From the NCBI RefSeq assembly GCF_001424705.1, contig NZ_LMRA01000044.1, positions 18,616-82,615 of the forward strand: 64,000 nucleotides of DNA, in the 5' to 3' direction. Both the position numbers and the translations under genes were made by a program. Below the pieces are notes generated by a model, which saw nothing but the letters and a program-made list of their open reading frames with translations, had not been told where the DNA came from and did no database searches. This stretch comes from Methylobacterium sp. Leaf465. GTDB taxonomy: Bacteria > Pseudomonadota > Alphaproteobacteria > Rhizobiales > Beijerinckiaceae. Below are positions 16,050 to 25,428 of the stretch, piece by piece; within the stretch, counting starts at the first letter, position 1, and each line of letters begins with the position of its first letter.

Positions 16050-18125
16050 ATGAGCGGAGCAGATACCAAGCCGAACGCGGCCCTGAGCGAGATCGACAAG
16101 CTCAGCATCGACACGCTCCGGACGCTCGCCATCGACGCGGTGCAGAAGGCCAATTCAGGCCATGCCGGCGCCCCTATGGCGCTGGCACCGGTGGCCTACA
16201 CCCTATGGAACCGCTACCTGCGCTATGACCCGGCGCACCCGCACTGGCCCAATCGCGACCGCTTCGTGCTCTCGGCCGGTCACGCCTCGATGCTGCTCTA
16301 CGGCCTGATCCATCTCGCCGGCGTGACCGAGAAGGACGGCGGCAACGCGCCCGCCCTGACCATCGACGACCTCAAGAATTTTCGCCAACTCGACAGCCGG
16401 ACTCCCGGCCATCCCGAGTACCACTTCACCACCGGCGTCGAGACCACGACCGGTCCCCTCGGTCAGGGCGTGGCGAACTCCGTCGGCATGGCGATGGGCG
16501 GCCGCTTTCTCGGCGAGCGCCTGAATCGGCCCGACCTGCCGCTGTTCGACTACAACGTCTACGCCATCTGCTCGGACGGCGACCTGATGGAAGGCGTCGC
16601 CTCGGAGGCGGCCTCCATCGCCGGGCACCTGCGTTTGTCGAACCTGTGCTGGATCTACGACAACAACACCATCACGATCGAGGGCCACACCGAACTCGCC
16701 TTCTCCGAGGAGGTCGCGGCCCGCTTCCTTGCCTATGGCTGGCAGGTCCTGCGCGTGGCCGATGCCAACGATGTCCACGCGGTCTCGTCGGCTCTGGAGA
16801 CCTTCCTCCAGTCCAGCGACCGCCCGACGTTGATCGTCGTCAACTCGATCATCGGCTACGGCGCGCCCAAGAAGCAGAACACCGCCAAGGCCCACTCGGA
16901 CGCGCTCGGCGAGGACGAAGTCAAGGGGGCCAAGCGTACCTATGGCTGGCCCGAGGACGCGCAGTTCCTGGTGCCCGACGGGGTCTACGACAACTTCCGC
17001 AATGGCATCGGCAAGCGCGGTGCCGAACTCTACGCCACCTGGGAGGGCTTCTTCCACGAGGCCAAGGCCGCGGACCCGGTGCATGCCGAGGAACTCGATG
17101 CCTATCTCGAGGGCCGGTTGCCGGCCGGCTGGGACAAGGACATTCCGGTCTTCGAAGCGGACGCCAAGGGCCTTGCCACCCGTGAGTCCTCCGGGAAGGT
17201 GCTGAACGCCATCGCGCAGCACGTGCCGTTCATGCTGGGCGGCTCGGCCGATCTCGCGCCGTCCAACAAGACCAATCTCACCTTCGAGGGAGCCGGCTCT
17301 CTGACACCCTTCGAACCGGGTGGCCGCAACATCCACTTCGGTGTGCGCGAGCACGCGATGGGCTCGATCGTGAACGGCCTGGGCCTCGTCGGTCTGCGCG
17401 CCTACGGCGCCACCTTTCTGGTCTTCGCCGACTACATGCGCCCGCCGATCCGTTTGGCGGCCTTGATGGAGGTGCCGGTCTTCCACGTCTTCACGCACGA
17501 TTCGATCGGCGTCGGCGAGGATGGTCCCACCCACCAGCCGGTGGAGCAACTGCTGACGCTGCGGGCGATCCCGGGGCTCGTCACCCTCCGCCCGGCGGAC
17601 GCCAACGAGGTCGCGGAATCCTATCGGGTGATCATGAGCCTGAAGGATCAGCCGGCGGTGCTGGCGCTGAGCCGCCAGCCGCTGCCGACCCTGGACCGGT
17701 CGACGTACGCCGCGGCGTCCGGCACCGCCAAGGGGGCCTATGTCCTCGCCGATTGCGAGGGAACGCCAGAGGTCATCCTCATCGGCACGGGCTCGGAGGT
17801 ACAGCTCTGTGTCTCGGCCTACGAGGCGCTGACGGCAGAGGGCGTCAAGGCCCGCGTCGTCTCGATGCCGTCCTGGGACCTGTTCGAGCGTCAGGACGAG
17901 GGCTACCGCAACAGCGTGCTGATCCCCGAGGTACTGGCCCGCGTCGCCGTCGAGCAGGGCTCGGTGATCGGCTGGGACCGCTTTGCGGGCTCGGCGGGCA
18001 CGATCATCGGCATGCACACCTTCGGCTCCTCGGCGCCGATCAAGGACCTGCAGACGAAGTTCGGCTTCACCCCCGAGAAGGTGCTCCAGGCCGCCCGCGA
18101 TCAGATCGCTCGACACAGGAAGTAG
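16050..18125 (+). CDS. tkt: Transketolase
   Basis: A 691-residue thiamine-diphosphate enzyme of the pentose phosphate pathway, moving two-carbon units between ketoses and aldoses. Visible landmarks: NSGHAGAPMALAP at 36-46, the ThDP/Mg motif with CSDGDLMEG, the pyrimidine-binding domain starting near VFEADAKG, and the motif VREHAMGSIVNG. Length and domain order are standard. AAGGACGACGAG before the ATG is a fair ribosome site. It lies between GH15 and tal-pgi on the same strand. The enzyme could also be the assimilatory transketolase used with one-carbon metabolism, but sequence alone does not separate these. Confidence 0.95.
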   Translation: MSGADTKPNAALSEIDKLSIDTLRTLAIDAVQKANSGHAGAPMALAPVAYTLWNRYLRYDPAHPHWPNRDRFVLSAGHASMLLYGLIHLAGVTEKDGGNAPALTIDDLKNFRQLDSRTPGHPEYHFTTGVETTTGPLGQGVANSVGMAMGGRFLGERLNRPDLPLFDYNVYAICSDGDLMEGVASEAASIAGHLRLSNLCWIYDNNTITIEGHTELAFSEEVAARFLAYGWQVLRVADANDVHAVSSALETFLQSSDRPTLIVVNSIIGYGAPKKQNTAKAHSDALGEDEVKGAKRTYGWPEDAQFLVPDGVYDNFRNGIGKRGAELYATWEGFFHEAKAADPVHAEELDAYLEGRLPAGWDKDIPVFEADAKGLATRESSGKVLNAIAQHVPFMLGGSADLAPSNKTNLTFEGAGSLTPFEPGGRNIHFGVREHAMGSIVNGLGLVGLRAYGATFLVFADYMRPPIRLAALMEVPVFHVFTHDSIGVGEDGPTHQPVEQLLTLRAIPGLVTLRPADANEVAESYRVIMSLKDQPAVLALSRQPLPTLDRSTYAAASGTAKGAYVLADCEGTPEVILIGTGSEVQLCVSAYEALTAEGVKARVVSMPSWDLFERQDEGYRNSVLIPEVLARVAVEQGSVIGWDRFAGSAGTIIGMHTFGSSAPIKDLQTKFGFTPEKVLQAARDQIARHRK

Positions 18126-18138
18126 GCGGCGCGAACGT

Positions 18139-18251
18139 TTTCCCCTTCCCTTCTGGGGGAGGGCCGAGGGCCGAGTCGGCGCCGCCAGCTTCCCCCGCCG
18201 GTCAGCGTGACCGGCCCCACCCTACCATCCTCTCCGCCCCTCGTTGGGGGG
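18139..18251. repeat. Cluster of three palindromes between tkt and tal-pgi
   Basis: The 199-base gap holds three hairpins: a C-run/G-run pair around TTCT (18139-18162), an eight-pair stem GCCGGTCA/TGACCGGC with loop GCG (18197-18215), and CTCCGCCCC with GGGGGGAG around a short loop (18226-18251). The first and third resemble the hairpin at 3324-3341. This looks like a REP/BIME-type mosaic intergenic element. The first hairpin may also terminate tkt, though only T-rich bases before it, not after it, are seen. Confidence 0.5.
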
Positions 18252-18324
18252 AGATGCACAGAACCGGTGATGGATGTCGGCGACGGGGCTCCCCGCCCGG
18301 CGCCCGGACGACGAGGAGTTTCCC

Positions 18325-21147
18325 ATGAACCCGCTCAAGGCTCTCTTTCCCGAACAGGGGCAGGCCGTGTGGCTCGATTTCGTCGCCCGCGGCTTCGTTG
18401 CGCAAGGCAAGCTGAAGGCTTTGGTGGACGAGGACGGCCTGCGTGGCGTCACTTCGAACCCCTCGATCTTCGAGAAGGCCATCGGCGGATCGTCGGAATA
18501 CGACGACGCCCTGAAATCCGTGATGGATCAAGGCGATGCGCGCGTCATCGACCTCTACGAAGGTTGCGCGGTGGCCGACATCCAGGCCGCCGCCGATGTG
18601 CTGCGCCCGGTCTACGACGAGAGCGACGGCGCCGACGGCTACGTCAGTCTTGAGGTGTCGCCTTACTTGGCTCTCGACACCGAGGAGACCTTGGCCGAGG
18701 CCCGCCGCCTCCACGCGATGGTGGCCCGCGACAACCTGATGGTGAAGGTGCCGGCGACCCGGGAGGGCATTCCGGCGATCCAGGCCCTGACCGCGGACGG
18801 CATCAGCATCAACGTCACCCTTCTGTTCTCGGTCGACACCTACGAGGCGGTGGCCCGCGCCTTCATCGCCGGCCTGCAGGCCTTCGCGGCCAAAGGCGGT
18901 GACGTGTCGAAGGTCGCGAGCGTTGCGAGCTTCTTCATCAGCCGGATCGATGTCGCGGTCGACAAGGCCTTGGACGAGGCCGGCGGCTTCGACGACCTCA
19001 AGGGCAAGGTCGCCATCGCCAATGCCAAGCTCGCCTACCAGCGCTACAAGGTTATCCACGCCGAGCCGCAATGGCAGGCCCTCGCGCAGAAGGGTGCCAA
19101 GGCGCAGCGCCTGCTCTGGGCCTCGACGGGCGTGAAGAACAAGGCTTATTCCGACGTTCTCTACGTCGAGGCGCTGATCGGCCCCGATACCGTCAACACC
19201 ATGCCGCCGGCCACCATGGACGCGTTCCGCGATCACGGTACCGTCAAGGCCGCCATCGAGAGCGACGTCTCGGGCGCGCAGGCCGTGATGGCGCGCCTCG
19301 CCGAGGCCGGCATCCACATCGAGACGGTCGCCGACACCCTGGTCGACGAGGGCGTGCAACTCTTCATCGACGCCGCCGATAAGCTCCTCAGTGCGGTGGC
19401 GGCCAAGCGCATCGACTTCCTGGGGCCGAAGCTCGACGCGCAGACTTTCGTGTTGGGCGAGACGCTCGGCGCCGCCGCCAAGAAGGCGGTCGAGGAGTGG
19501 CGCGCGTCCGGCAAGATCCGCCGGCTCTGGGCGCACGACAAGTCCGTTTGGAGCGGGACGGACGAAGACCGCTGGCTCGGCTGGTTGCGCATCGTCGAGG
19601 ACGAGCTCGACCATGTCGCCGACTACGAGGCCTTTGCCGAGGACGTGCGGGCGGGCGGCTTCAGCGACGTCGTCGTTCTTGGAATGGGCGGCTCGAGCCT
19701 CGGCCCGGAAGTGCTCGCCGAGACTTACGGCAGCCGCGAGGGCTTCCCCCATCTGCGGATTCTCGACTCCACCGATCCGGATCAGGTCCGCGAGACGGAG
19801 GCCGCGATCAGCCTGCCGACCACGCTGTTCATCGTGGCGAGCAAGTCGGGCTCGACCCTCGAGCCCAACGTCTTCCGGGATTACTTCCTCGGCCGGATGA
19901 AGGAGACGGTGGGGGCCGACAAGGCCGGTGCCCATTTCGTCGCCGTCACCGACCCGGGTTCGGCCATGGAAAAGGCCGCGAAGACGGACAATTTCCGAAA
20001 GATCTTCTACGGCGTGCCGCAGATCGGCGGGCGCTACTCGGTCCTGTCGGCGTTCGGCCTCGTCCCGGCGGCGGCTTCAGGTATCGACGTGAGGACCTTC
20101 CTCGACACCGCCCGAACCATGGTCCGCTCCTGTGGCCCAGCCGTGCCGCCTGCCCAGAACCCGGGCGTGCTCCTCGGCACCGCCATGGGGGCGGCTGCGC
20201 TGAGCGCTGGCCGTGACAAGGTCACGATCGTCGCGTCCCCCGGCATCGACACCTTCGGCGCCTGGGCCGAGCAACTCATCGCCGAATCCACCGGCAAGGC
20301 GGGCAAGGGCCTGATCCCCATCGACGGCGAGCCCGTCGACGTACCCGCCGTCTACGGCCGCGACCGCTTCTTCGTCTACCTGCGCCTCGACGGCCGCGCC
20401 GATCCTCACCAGGACGAGGCGGTGCGCAACCTCGAGCGAGAAGGCCACCCGGTGGCGCACATCACCCTGGCCAACGAGGAGCAGCTGCCACAGGAATTCT
20501 TCCGCTTCGAGATCGCCACGGCGGTCGCGGGCGCGATGCTCGGTATCAATCCCTTCGACCAGCCCGACGTCGAGGCGAGCAAGATCGAGACGAAGAAGCT
20601 GTTCGATGCGGCCGAGAAGAGCGGTGCCCTGCCGGGCGAGACGCCGATCTTCGCCGACGAGACGATGGCCCTCTACGCGGATCCGTGCAATGCCGGCGCC
20701 CTGCCCCGGGCCACCGAAGGGCTCGAGGCGGCCATCGCGGCCCATCTCGCCCGGGCGAAGGACGGCGACTACGTCGCGCTCCTGGCCTATGTGGCCCGCA
20801 ATCCCGGCCACCACGCGATCCTGCAGGAGGCCCGGGTGGCGCTGCGCGACACGCGCCGCCTCGCCACTTGCCTCGAATTCGGGCCGCGCTTCCTGCACTC
20901 CACCGGTCAGGCCTACAAGGGCGGGCCCGATACTGGCGTGTTCCTGCAGATCACGGCCGATCCCTCGGCGGATCTCGCGATTCCCGGTCGCAGCCTCGGT
21001 TTCGGCACGGTGGTGGCGGCCCAGGCCCGGGGCGATTTCGCGGTCCTGGCCGAGCGCAGACGCCGGGCCCTGCGCGTCCATATCAAGGGCGGTCAAGTCG
21101 AGGCCGGCCTGAAGCGCATCGCCGCGGCGATTCGAGCGGCGCTCTAG
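18325..21147 (+). CDS. tal-pgi: Bifunctional transaldolase / glucose-6-phosphate isomerase
   Basis: A natural 940-residue fusion. Residues 1 to about 365 are a transaldolase with GVTSNPSIFEKAI at the start and the Schiff-base lysine Lys141 in DNLMVKVPAT. The remainder is a glucose-6-phosphate isomerase-type SIS domain with GMGGSSLGPEVLAETYG and the substrate-loop segment ASKSGSTLEPNVF. It would join the non-oxidative pentose phosphate branch to the glucose-6-phosphate pool. The ATG at 18325 has GAGGAG upstream and opens on MNPLKALFPEQGQ, the usual start of these fusions; the 17 codons before it are not family-like. It is followed by a strong terminator, closing the sugar-phosphate block. Confidence 0.94.
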   Translation: MNPLKALFPEQGQAVWLDFVARGFVAQGKLKALVDEDGLRGVTSNPSIFEKAIGGSSEYDDALKSVMDQGDARVIDLYEGCAVADIQAAADVLRPVYDESDGADGYVSLEVSPYLALDTEETLAEARRLHAMVARDNLMVKVPATREGIPAIQALTADGISINVTLLFSVDTYEAVARAFIAGLQAFAAKGGDVSKVASVASFFISRIDVAVDKALDEAGGFDDLKGKVAIANAKLAYQRYKVIHAEPQWQALAQKGAKAQRLLWASTGVKNKAYSDVLYVEALIGPDTVNTMPPATMDAFRDHGTVKAAIESDVSGAQAVMARLAEAGIHIETVADTLVDEGVQLFIDAADKLLSAVAAKRIDFLGPKLDAQTFVLGETLGAAAKKAVEEWRASGKIRRLWAHDKSVWSGTDEDRWLGWLRIVEDELDHVADYEAFAEDVRAGGFSDVVVLGMGGSSLGPEVLAETYGSREGFPHLRILDSTDPDQVRETEAAISLPTTLFIVASKSGSTLEPNVFRDYFLGRMKETVGADKAGAHFVAVTDPGSAMEKAAKTDNFRKIFYGVPQIGGRYSVLSAFGLVPAAASGIDVRTFLDTARTMVRSCGPAVPPAQNPGVLLGTAMGAAALSAGRDKVTIVASPGIDTFGAWAEQLIAESTGKAGKGLIPIDGEPVDVPAVYGRDRFFVYLRLDGRADPHQDEAVRNLEREGHPVAHITLANEEQLPQEFFRFEIATAVAGAMLGINPFDQPDVEASKIETKKLFDAAEKSGALPGETPIFADETMALYADPCNAGALPRATEGLEAAIAAHLARAKDGDYVALLAYVARNPGHHAILQEARVALRDTRRLATCLEFGPRFLHSTGQAYKGGPDTGVFLQITADPSADLAIPGRSLGFGTVVAAQARGDFAVLAERRRRALRVHIKGGQVEAGLKRIAAAIRAAL

Positions 21148-21182
21148 CATCGGCTCCAGGGCACCCCCGCCGGGGACCTCGA

Positions 21183-21216
21183 GAACCGCCCGCTTCCAAC
21201 AGGGAGCGGGCGGTTC
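21183..21216. terminator. Bidirectional intrinsic terminator after tal-pgi
   Basis: A perfect 12-pair stem (GAACCGCCCGCT with AGCGGGCGGTTC) around a 10-base loop is followed by TTT on the plus strand. It lies between the ends of convergent tal-pgi and the PAS-LuxR gene and could serve both. Confidence 0.85.
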
Positions 21217-21276
21217 TTTGCCAAGGGAGCTGATCCGAAACGGACGCGGCGGCTCGGGCAGAGACGCGGCCGCGAC

Positions 21277-22734
21277 CTACGACGCGAAGCCGTTGTCCCG
21301 TCCCCAGATGATGGCCTCGCCGCGGCGATGAATGCCGAGCTTCCGATAGAGTGCGGCAGCGTGGTTGCGCACGGTGTTGGGGGTCAGCCCCAGGCGCTTG
21401 GCGATGGCGCCGTCGCCGAGGCCCTGACAGATCAGGCGGAGCACCTCGCCCTCGCGGCGGGTGAGGTCGGGTCTGACCGGCGCTGGCTCCGACGAACTCG
21501 GATGACGCAGGCTGCCGAGCTTGTCGATCAGACCGCGGCTGAACCACGAGGTGTCGGCCATCACGGTCTCGATCGCATCGAACAATTCACGCTCGGAGCG
21601 CTTGCGATCGCTGATGTCCTGCAGCACCGCGAGGAGACAGGATTCGTCGCCGATGGTGACGCTCTCGGCCGAGACGAGGCAGTCGAGATCGATTCCATCG
21701 CGGCTGCGCAGGCAGGCCTCGAAGCCGAGAACGCTGCCTTGCGCGGCAAGGTCATGGCCGAAGCGCTCGCGCTGAGCGCCGTTGGCCCAAAGGCCGATCG
21801 CATCGAGTTCGTGCCCCACCACGGCGTCCTCCGCATGACCGAAGGTCCGCGTGAAGGCTTGGTTGATTCCGATCACGGCGAGGCCATCGGCCCGACACAG
21901 CAGAGTCGGAACGGGCGTGAGGCGGAACGCCGTCGCGAAGCGCTCCTCGCTGTGGCGCAGGGCTGTCTCGGCCTTCTTGCGCAATTCAAGATCGGCGAAG
22001 GTGAAGAGCATGCAGGGCTCGTCGCCCATGTCGATGGGCTGGCCTGCCACGATGACGAACCGGGTACCGCCGTCGGGCAAACGCAGGCAGGCCTCCATCT
22101 GCGGGATCGTCTCGCCCGCGTTGAGGCGTGCGATGGCCAAGTCCCGGCTGCGGGCCTCGTTGAGCACGTCGACCTCATAGACGCTGCGCCCGATGATGTC
22201 CGCGCTGCGATAGCCCGTCATTTCCAGGAAGCCGAGATTGACCTTCACGTGGCGGAGGTCTGACAGCCGGCAGATCACGGCCGGTGCCGGGTTCGCGTTG
22301 AATGTCTTCTCGAATCGTTCTTCGGCTGCGAATTGCGAGGTGACGTCGGCCAGGATCAGCACGAGGCAATCGGGCTTGCCCGCCGCATCCCTGATGATGA
22401 GGCTGCGGATGCGCTGCATCACATCGAATTCGGGCCGGTCCGTTCGTCGGACATTGACGATGACCTCATCGAAGGTCTCGCCGGCGAGAACGCGCTCGAT
22501 CGGCGTGCGCGTGATGACGTGGTTGTTGCGGTAGCGCAGGACAAAGGTCTCGCGAAATGCCGAGACCGTTCCGCCCAGTTCGGCGAGGTCAGCCGCCCCG
22601 TGCATCGCGAGGGCGGCCGCATTGGCCCAGGCAATGCGCTGATCGGGCTCGATGAGGATCACGCCCTCGGAGAGCCCGGCGATGATTTGGTGCAGCTGAG
22701 AACGGTCGACACCCGTCGTCAAAGGTTTTGGCAT
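21277..22734 (-). CDS. PAS-domain LuxR-family transcriptional regulator
   Basis: A 485-residue cytoplasmic regulator. Three PAS-like domains in series (about 14-125, 135-255 and 262-385, with segments ILIEPDQRIAWANAAALAMH, VNLGFLEMTGYRSADIIGRS and GINQAFTRTFGHAEDAVVGH) are followed by a LuxR/FixJ helix-turn-helix near the C-terminus (DLTRREGEVLRLICQGLGDG then IAKRLGLTPNTVRNH). There is no receiver or kinase domain, so the PAS modules probably sense a ligand or redox state directly. It is divergent from the formamidase gene across 193 bases, a common arrangement for a regulator and its target, but regulation is only inferred. Terminated on the shared hairpin at 21183-21216. Confidence 0.87.
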   Translation of the reverse strand: MPKPLTTGVDRSQLHQIIAGLSEGVILIEPDQRIAWANAAALAMHGAADLAELGGTVSAFRETFVLRYRNNHVITRTPIERVLAGETFDEVIVNVRRTDRPEFDVMQRIRSLIIRDAAGKPDCLVLILADVTSQFAAEERFEKTFNANPAPAVICRLSDLRHVKVNLGFLEMTGYRSADIIGRSVYEVDVLNEARSRDLAIARLNAGETIPQMEACLRLPDGGTRFVIVAGQPIDMGDEPCMLFTFADLELRKKAETALRHSEERFATAFRLTPVPTLLCRADGLAVIGINQAFTRTFGHAEDAVVGHELDAIGLWANGAQRERFGHDLAAQGSVLGFEACLRSRDGIDLDCLVSAESVTIGDESCLLAVLQDISDRKRSERELFDAIETVMADTSWFSRGLIDKLGSLRHPSSSEPAPVRPDLTRREGEVLRLICQGLGDGAIAKRLGLTPNTVRNHAAALYRKLGIHRRGEAIIWGRDNGFAS

Positions 22735-22927
22735 CCTGTGTACAGAAGCGGCGCCGACACCGGAGAGGACGCCCGGGTGCGTCGGCGCCCCTCACGCGAA
22801 CGAATCCGTTCGCCCGAGGAACAAACGCAGGAGCGTCCGACTCGTTGCCGAAATGTTCCGGGCCGGGAAGCGTGGCCGCTGCTTTGCATGCAATATTCCT
22901 GCTGAATGGGTTAGGCGGGAGATCGCG

Positions 22928-24373
22928 ATGTGCCAAGGTGACGATCCGAGTTGTAGCCACTTTCCCGAGCACCGACGGCGCCTGCTGGGCGACCTCGAAC
23001 CGGAGCGGCGGGCCTTCCTGAAGAGCGGCTTCGTCGCCTCGGGTGGCGCCGCCGCTCTGATGGCCGGTGGCCTCACGTTGCCCGGTGTCGCCCTTGCCCA
23101 GGCGAGCGCGCAGCGTGGCCCCAAGCGGACGGCGCATTACCACCTGCCGGCCACGGCCGAGACCGTGCATTGGGGCTATTTCAGCCGCAGCCTGAAACAG
23201 CAGATCGAGATCGATTCCGGCGATTACGTCACCATCGAAACCCTGACGCACCATGCCAACGACGATGCCGAGCGCATGGTCAACGGCGATCCCGGTGCAG
23301 AGAGCGTCTTTCTCTGGACAAAGGAGAAGAAGGGCGTCGCCCGGCGCGGGGCCGGCCCGGAGGACACCAAATTCGGACCCGGCGGCGGCCTCGGCGTGCA
23401 TATCTGTACCGGCCCGGTGGCGATCCGTGGAGCCGAGCCCGGCGATGTCCTCGAGGTCCGCATCCTGGACGTGATGCCCCGCCCCTCGGCCAACCCGACC
23501 TTCAAGGGCCGCACCTTCGGGAGCAACGCCGCTGCGAACTGGGGTTACCACTACAAAGACATGATCACCGGTGATCGGCCCCGCGAGGTGGTGACGATCT
23601 ACGAGGTCGATGCCACGGGCGCGCGCGACTGGGCACAGGCGGTCTACAGCTTTCGCTGGCCGGGCGTGACGGACCCGTCCGGTGTCGACCACCCGACCAT
23701 CGACTATCCGGGCCTGCCGGTGGACCACACCCGCACGCAGCGTAATTTCGATGCGCTCAAGGGCTTCCGCGTGCCGATCCGACCGCATTTCGGGACAATG
23801 GGCTTGGCACCCAAGGAAGCCGAGATGGTGAACTCGATCCCGCCGAGCTACACCGGCGGCAACATCGACAACTGGCGCATCGGCAAGGGCGCGACCCTCT
23901 ACTATCCTGTCGCCGTGCCGGGCGCCCTGTTCTCGGTGGGTGACCCCCATGCGAGCCAGGGCGATTCCGAACTCTGCGGCACCGCCATCGAGTGCTCGCT
24001 CACCGGCACCTTCCAGTTCATCCTGCACAAGAAGGCGGACCTTCCGGGCACGGCCCTCGAGACCCTCGATTTCCCGATGATCGAGACGGCCGAGGATTGG
24101 GTGCTCTCGGGCTTCAGCTACCCGAACTATCTGGCCGATCTCGGGCCCGACGCGCAGACCGCGATCTTCGCCCAATCCTCCATCGACCTCGCCATGCGCG
24201 ATGCCTTCCGCAAGATGCGCCGGTTCCTGATGCATGGACACGGACTGACCGAGGACGAAGCGATCTCCCTCATGTCCGTCGCGGTGGATTTCGGCATCAC
24301 TCAGGTGGTGGACGGCAATTGGGGCGTCCACGCCATCGTGAAGAAATCGATCTTCCCGGTGCGAGTAACCTGA
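22928..24373 (+). CDS. Tat-exported acetamidase/formamidase family protein
   Basis: A 481-residue FmdA/AmdA-family amidase. The N-terminus has a twin-arginine signal (ERRAFLKSGFVASGG then a hydrophobic run ending GVALAQA), so the mature enzyme is probably periplasmic, which is unusual because classical formamidases are cytoplasmic. Family blocks include GPVAIRGAEPGDVLEVRILD, IRPHFGTMGLAP and DPHASQGDSELCGTAIE, the metal/substrate site region. It would release ammonia from a short amide; the exact substrate is unknown. The ATG at 22928 follows GGGAG and starts six residues before a Cys/His-rich stretch; the upstream ATG at 22853 lacks support. Confidence 0.88.
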   Translation: MCQGDDPSCSHFPEHRRRLLGDLEPERRAFLKSGFVASGGAAALMAGGLTLPGVALAQASAQRGPKRTAHYHLPATAETVHWGYFSRSLKQQIEIDSGDYVTIETLTHHANDDAERMVNGDPGAESVFLWTKEKKGVARRGAGPEDTKFGPGGGLGVHICTGPVAIRGAEPGDVLEVRILDVMPRPSANPTFKGRTFGSNAAANWGYHYKDMITGDRPREVVTIYEVDATGARDWAQAVYSFRWPGVTDPSGVDHPTIDYPGLPVDHTRTQRNFDALKGFRVPIRPHFGTMGLAPKEAEMVNSIPPSYTGGNIDNWRIGKGATLYYPVAVPGALFSVGDPHASQGDSELCGTAIECSLTGTFQFILHKKADLPGTALETLDFPMIETAEDWVLSGFSYPNYLADLGPDAQTAIFAQSSIDLAMRDAFRKMRRFLMHGHGLTEDEAISLMSVAVDFGITQVVDGNWGVHAIVKKSIFPVRVT

Positions 24374-24392
24374 TCCGCAGCCTTCGCGCCGG

Positions 24393-25131
24393 TCAGAGTC
24401 GACCGGCGCGCACGGACAGGGGCCAGCGGATGTCCCGCTGCACGGTGGGGGCGCCCCAGGCCGCGGCCAGGGCATCCTGGAATGCCGTGATGAGCGCCCG
24501 GCCCAACGCCGTTTCCAATGCCCGGACCGCCGACCAGGTCTCCGTGTAGCCGATCAGCTCGGAGCGTCCCCAGGACAGCCTGATGGCAAGTTCTGGCATC
24601 GCAACGGCCGGGAAGGGGAACGGGAGCGTGCGATAGCCGTCTTCGACGTGGCGGCGCTCGGGCGGCCAATAGGGGCCGAGGGTTCCGCCATAGAAGCGCT
24701 GCGTCACGGCATCGATCGCCGCATCATCGATGTGCAGCACCCAGTATGTGATGAGCGCCAGGATGCGCGACCCGTCGCACCTCGGTGTAGAAGGTCGGGA
24801 GTTCGAGCCAGTGGGCTGCCTGCGCGACCGGCACGAGGTCGCGCGCACCGCCGGCTGACCGCTCCGCTCGGCGGGCGCCACGCTGTAGGCGACGCGGGCA
24901 TGCGGCCTCGCAGGGGCAACCTGCGCGGCGCTTGCATCCGCGGCGATGACGTGTTCAAATCGATCGGCAAGCAGGACTGAGAGCTGCCCGGTGCCACAGG
25001 CGCAATCGAGGGTCACGGACTGCCCCGGCGCGGCATCCGCGAGCGCATCGGCTAGGGCCCCCTGATTAGGTCCGTCGGTGCGCTGCATACTCGGCCGCAT
25101 GGGCCGAAAAATGATCCTGGAAACACGTCAT
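24393..25131 (-). pseudogene. Disrupted class I SAM-dependent methyltransferase
   Basis: Homologous pieces lie in different frames. The N-terminus MTCFQDHFSAHAAEYAAH starts at 25131 and runs into a stop near 25069. Frame 2 resumes with LADALADAAPGQSVTLDCACGTG (written here in two parts of the same run: LADALADAAPGQ, then SVTLDCACGTG, the SAM-binding motif I). Between about 24848 and 24762 the sensible reading moves to another frame (DLVPVAQAAHWLELPTF, then YTEVRRVAHPGA), and then returns to frame 2 for LITYWVLHIDDAAIDAV and the C-terminus. The pattern implies at least three small indels. It is either a decayed gene or a stretch with assembly errors. AGAAGG precedes the original ATG. Family: Methyltransf_11-type, substrate unknown. 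Confidence 0.75.
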
Positions 25132-25428
25132 CGCTGTCAGGCCCTTCTGACTCAAGGGGCCGCCCCGAACCGACCGGGGCGGGTCCCGGTCGCGAGCGCC
25201 ACGTTCCGAGCGAGAGGCTTGAGCCCGCGATCCGGGCGGTCCGGCGGCTCCCGGTCTTTGCTCGGGGATGTCTCGACCGCACAGACAGATTAACCGAGGC
25301 GGAGCCACGGCTCTCGCTGCGGCCTCCCAGCTCGTGCCCTCCGAACGAAGTTATACGGAGCCTGGGCTCAGAACCGGGGCCGGCCCCTCGGAGACGTCGC
25401 CCCGAGTTGCCGACTTCGATCGCATGCG
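25132..25428. other. Non-coding gap with one hairpin
   Basis: A 297-base stretch between the broken methyltransferase and the small secreted protein gene. The only structure seen is CCGCCCCG/CGGGGCGG (25160-25182) with no T-run on either side. Short open frames here have no ribosome site or recognisable protein features. I see no promoter I can defend. Confidence 0.4.
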
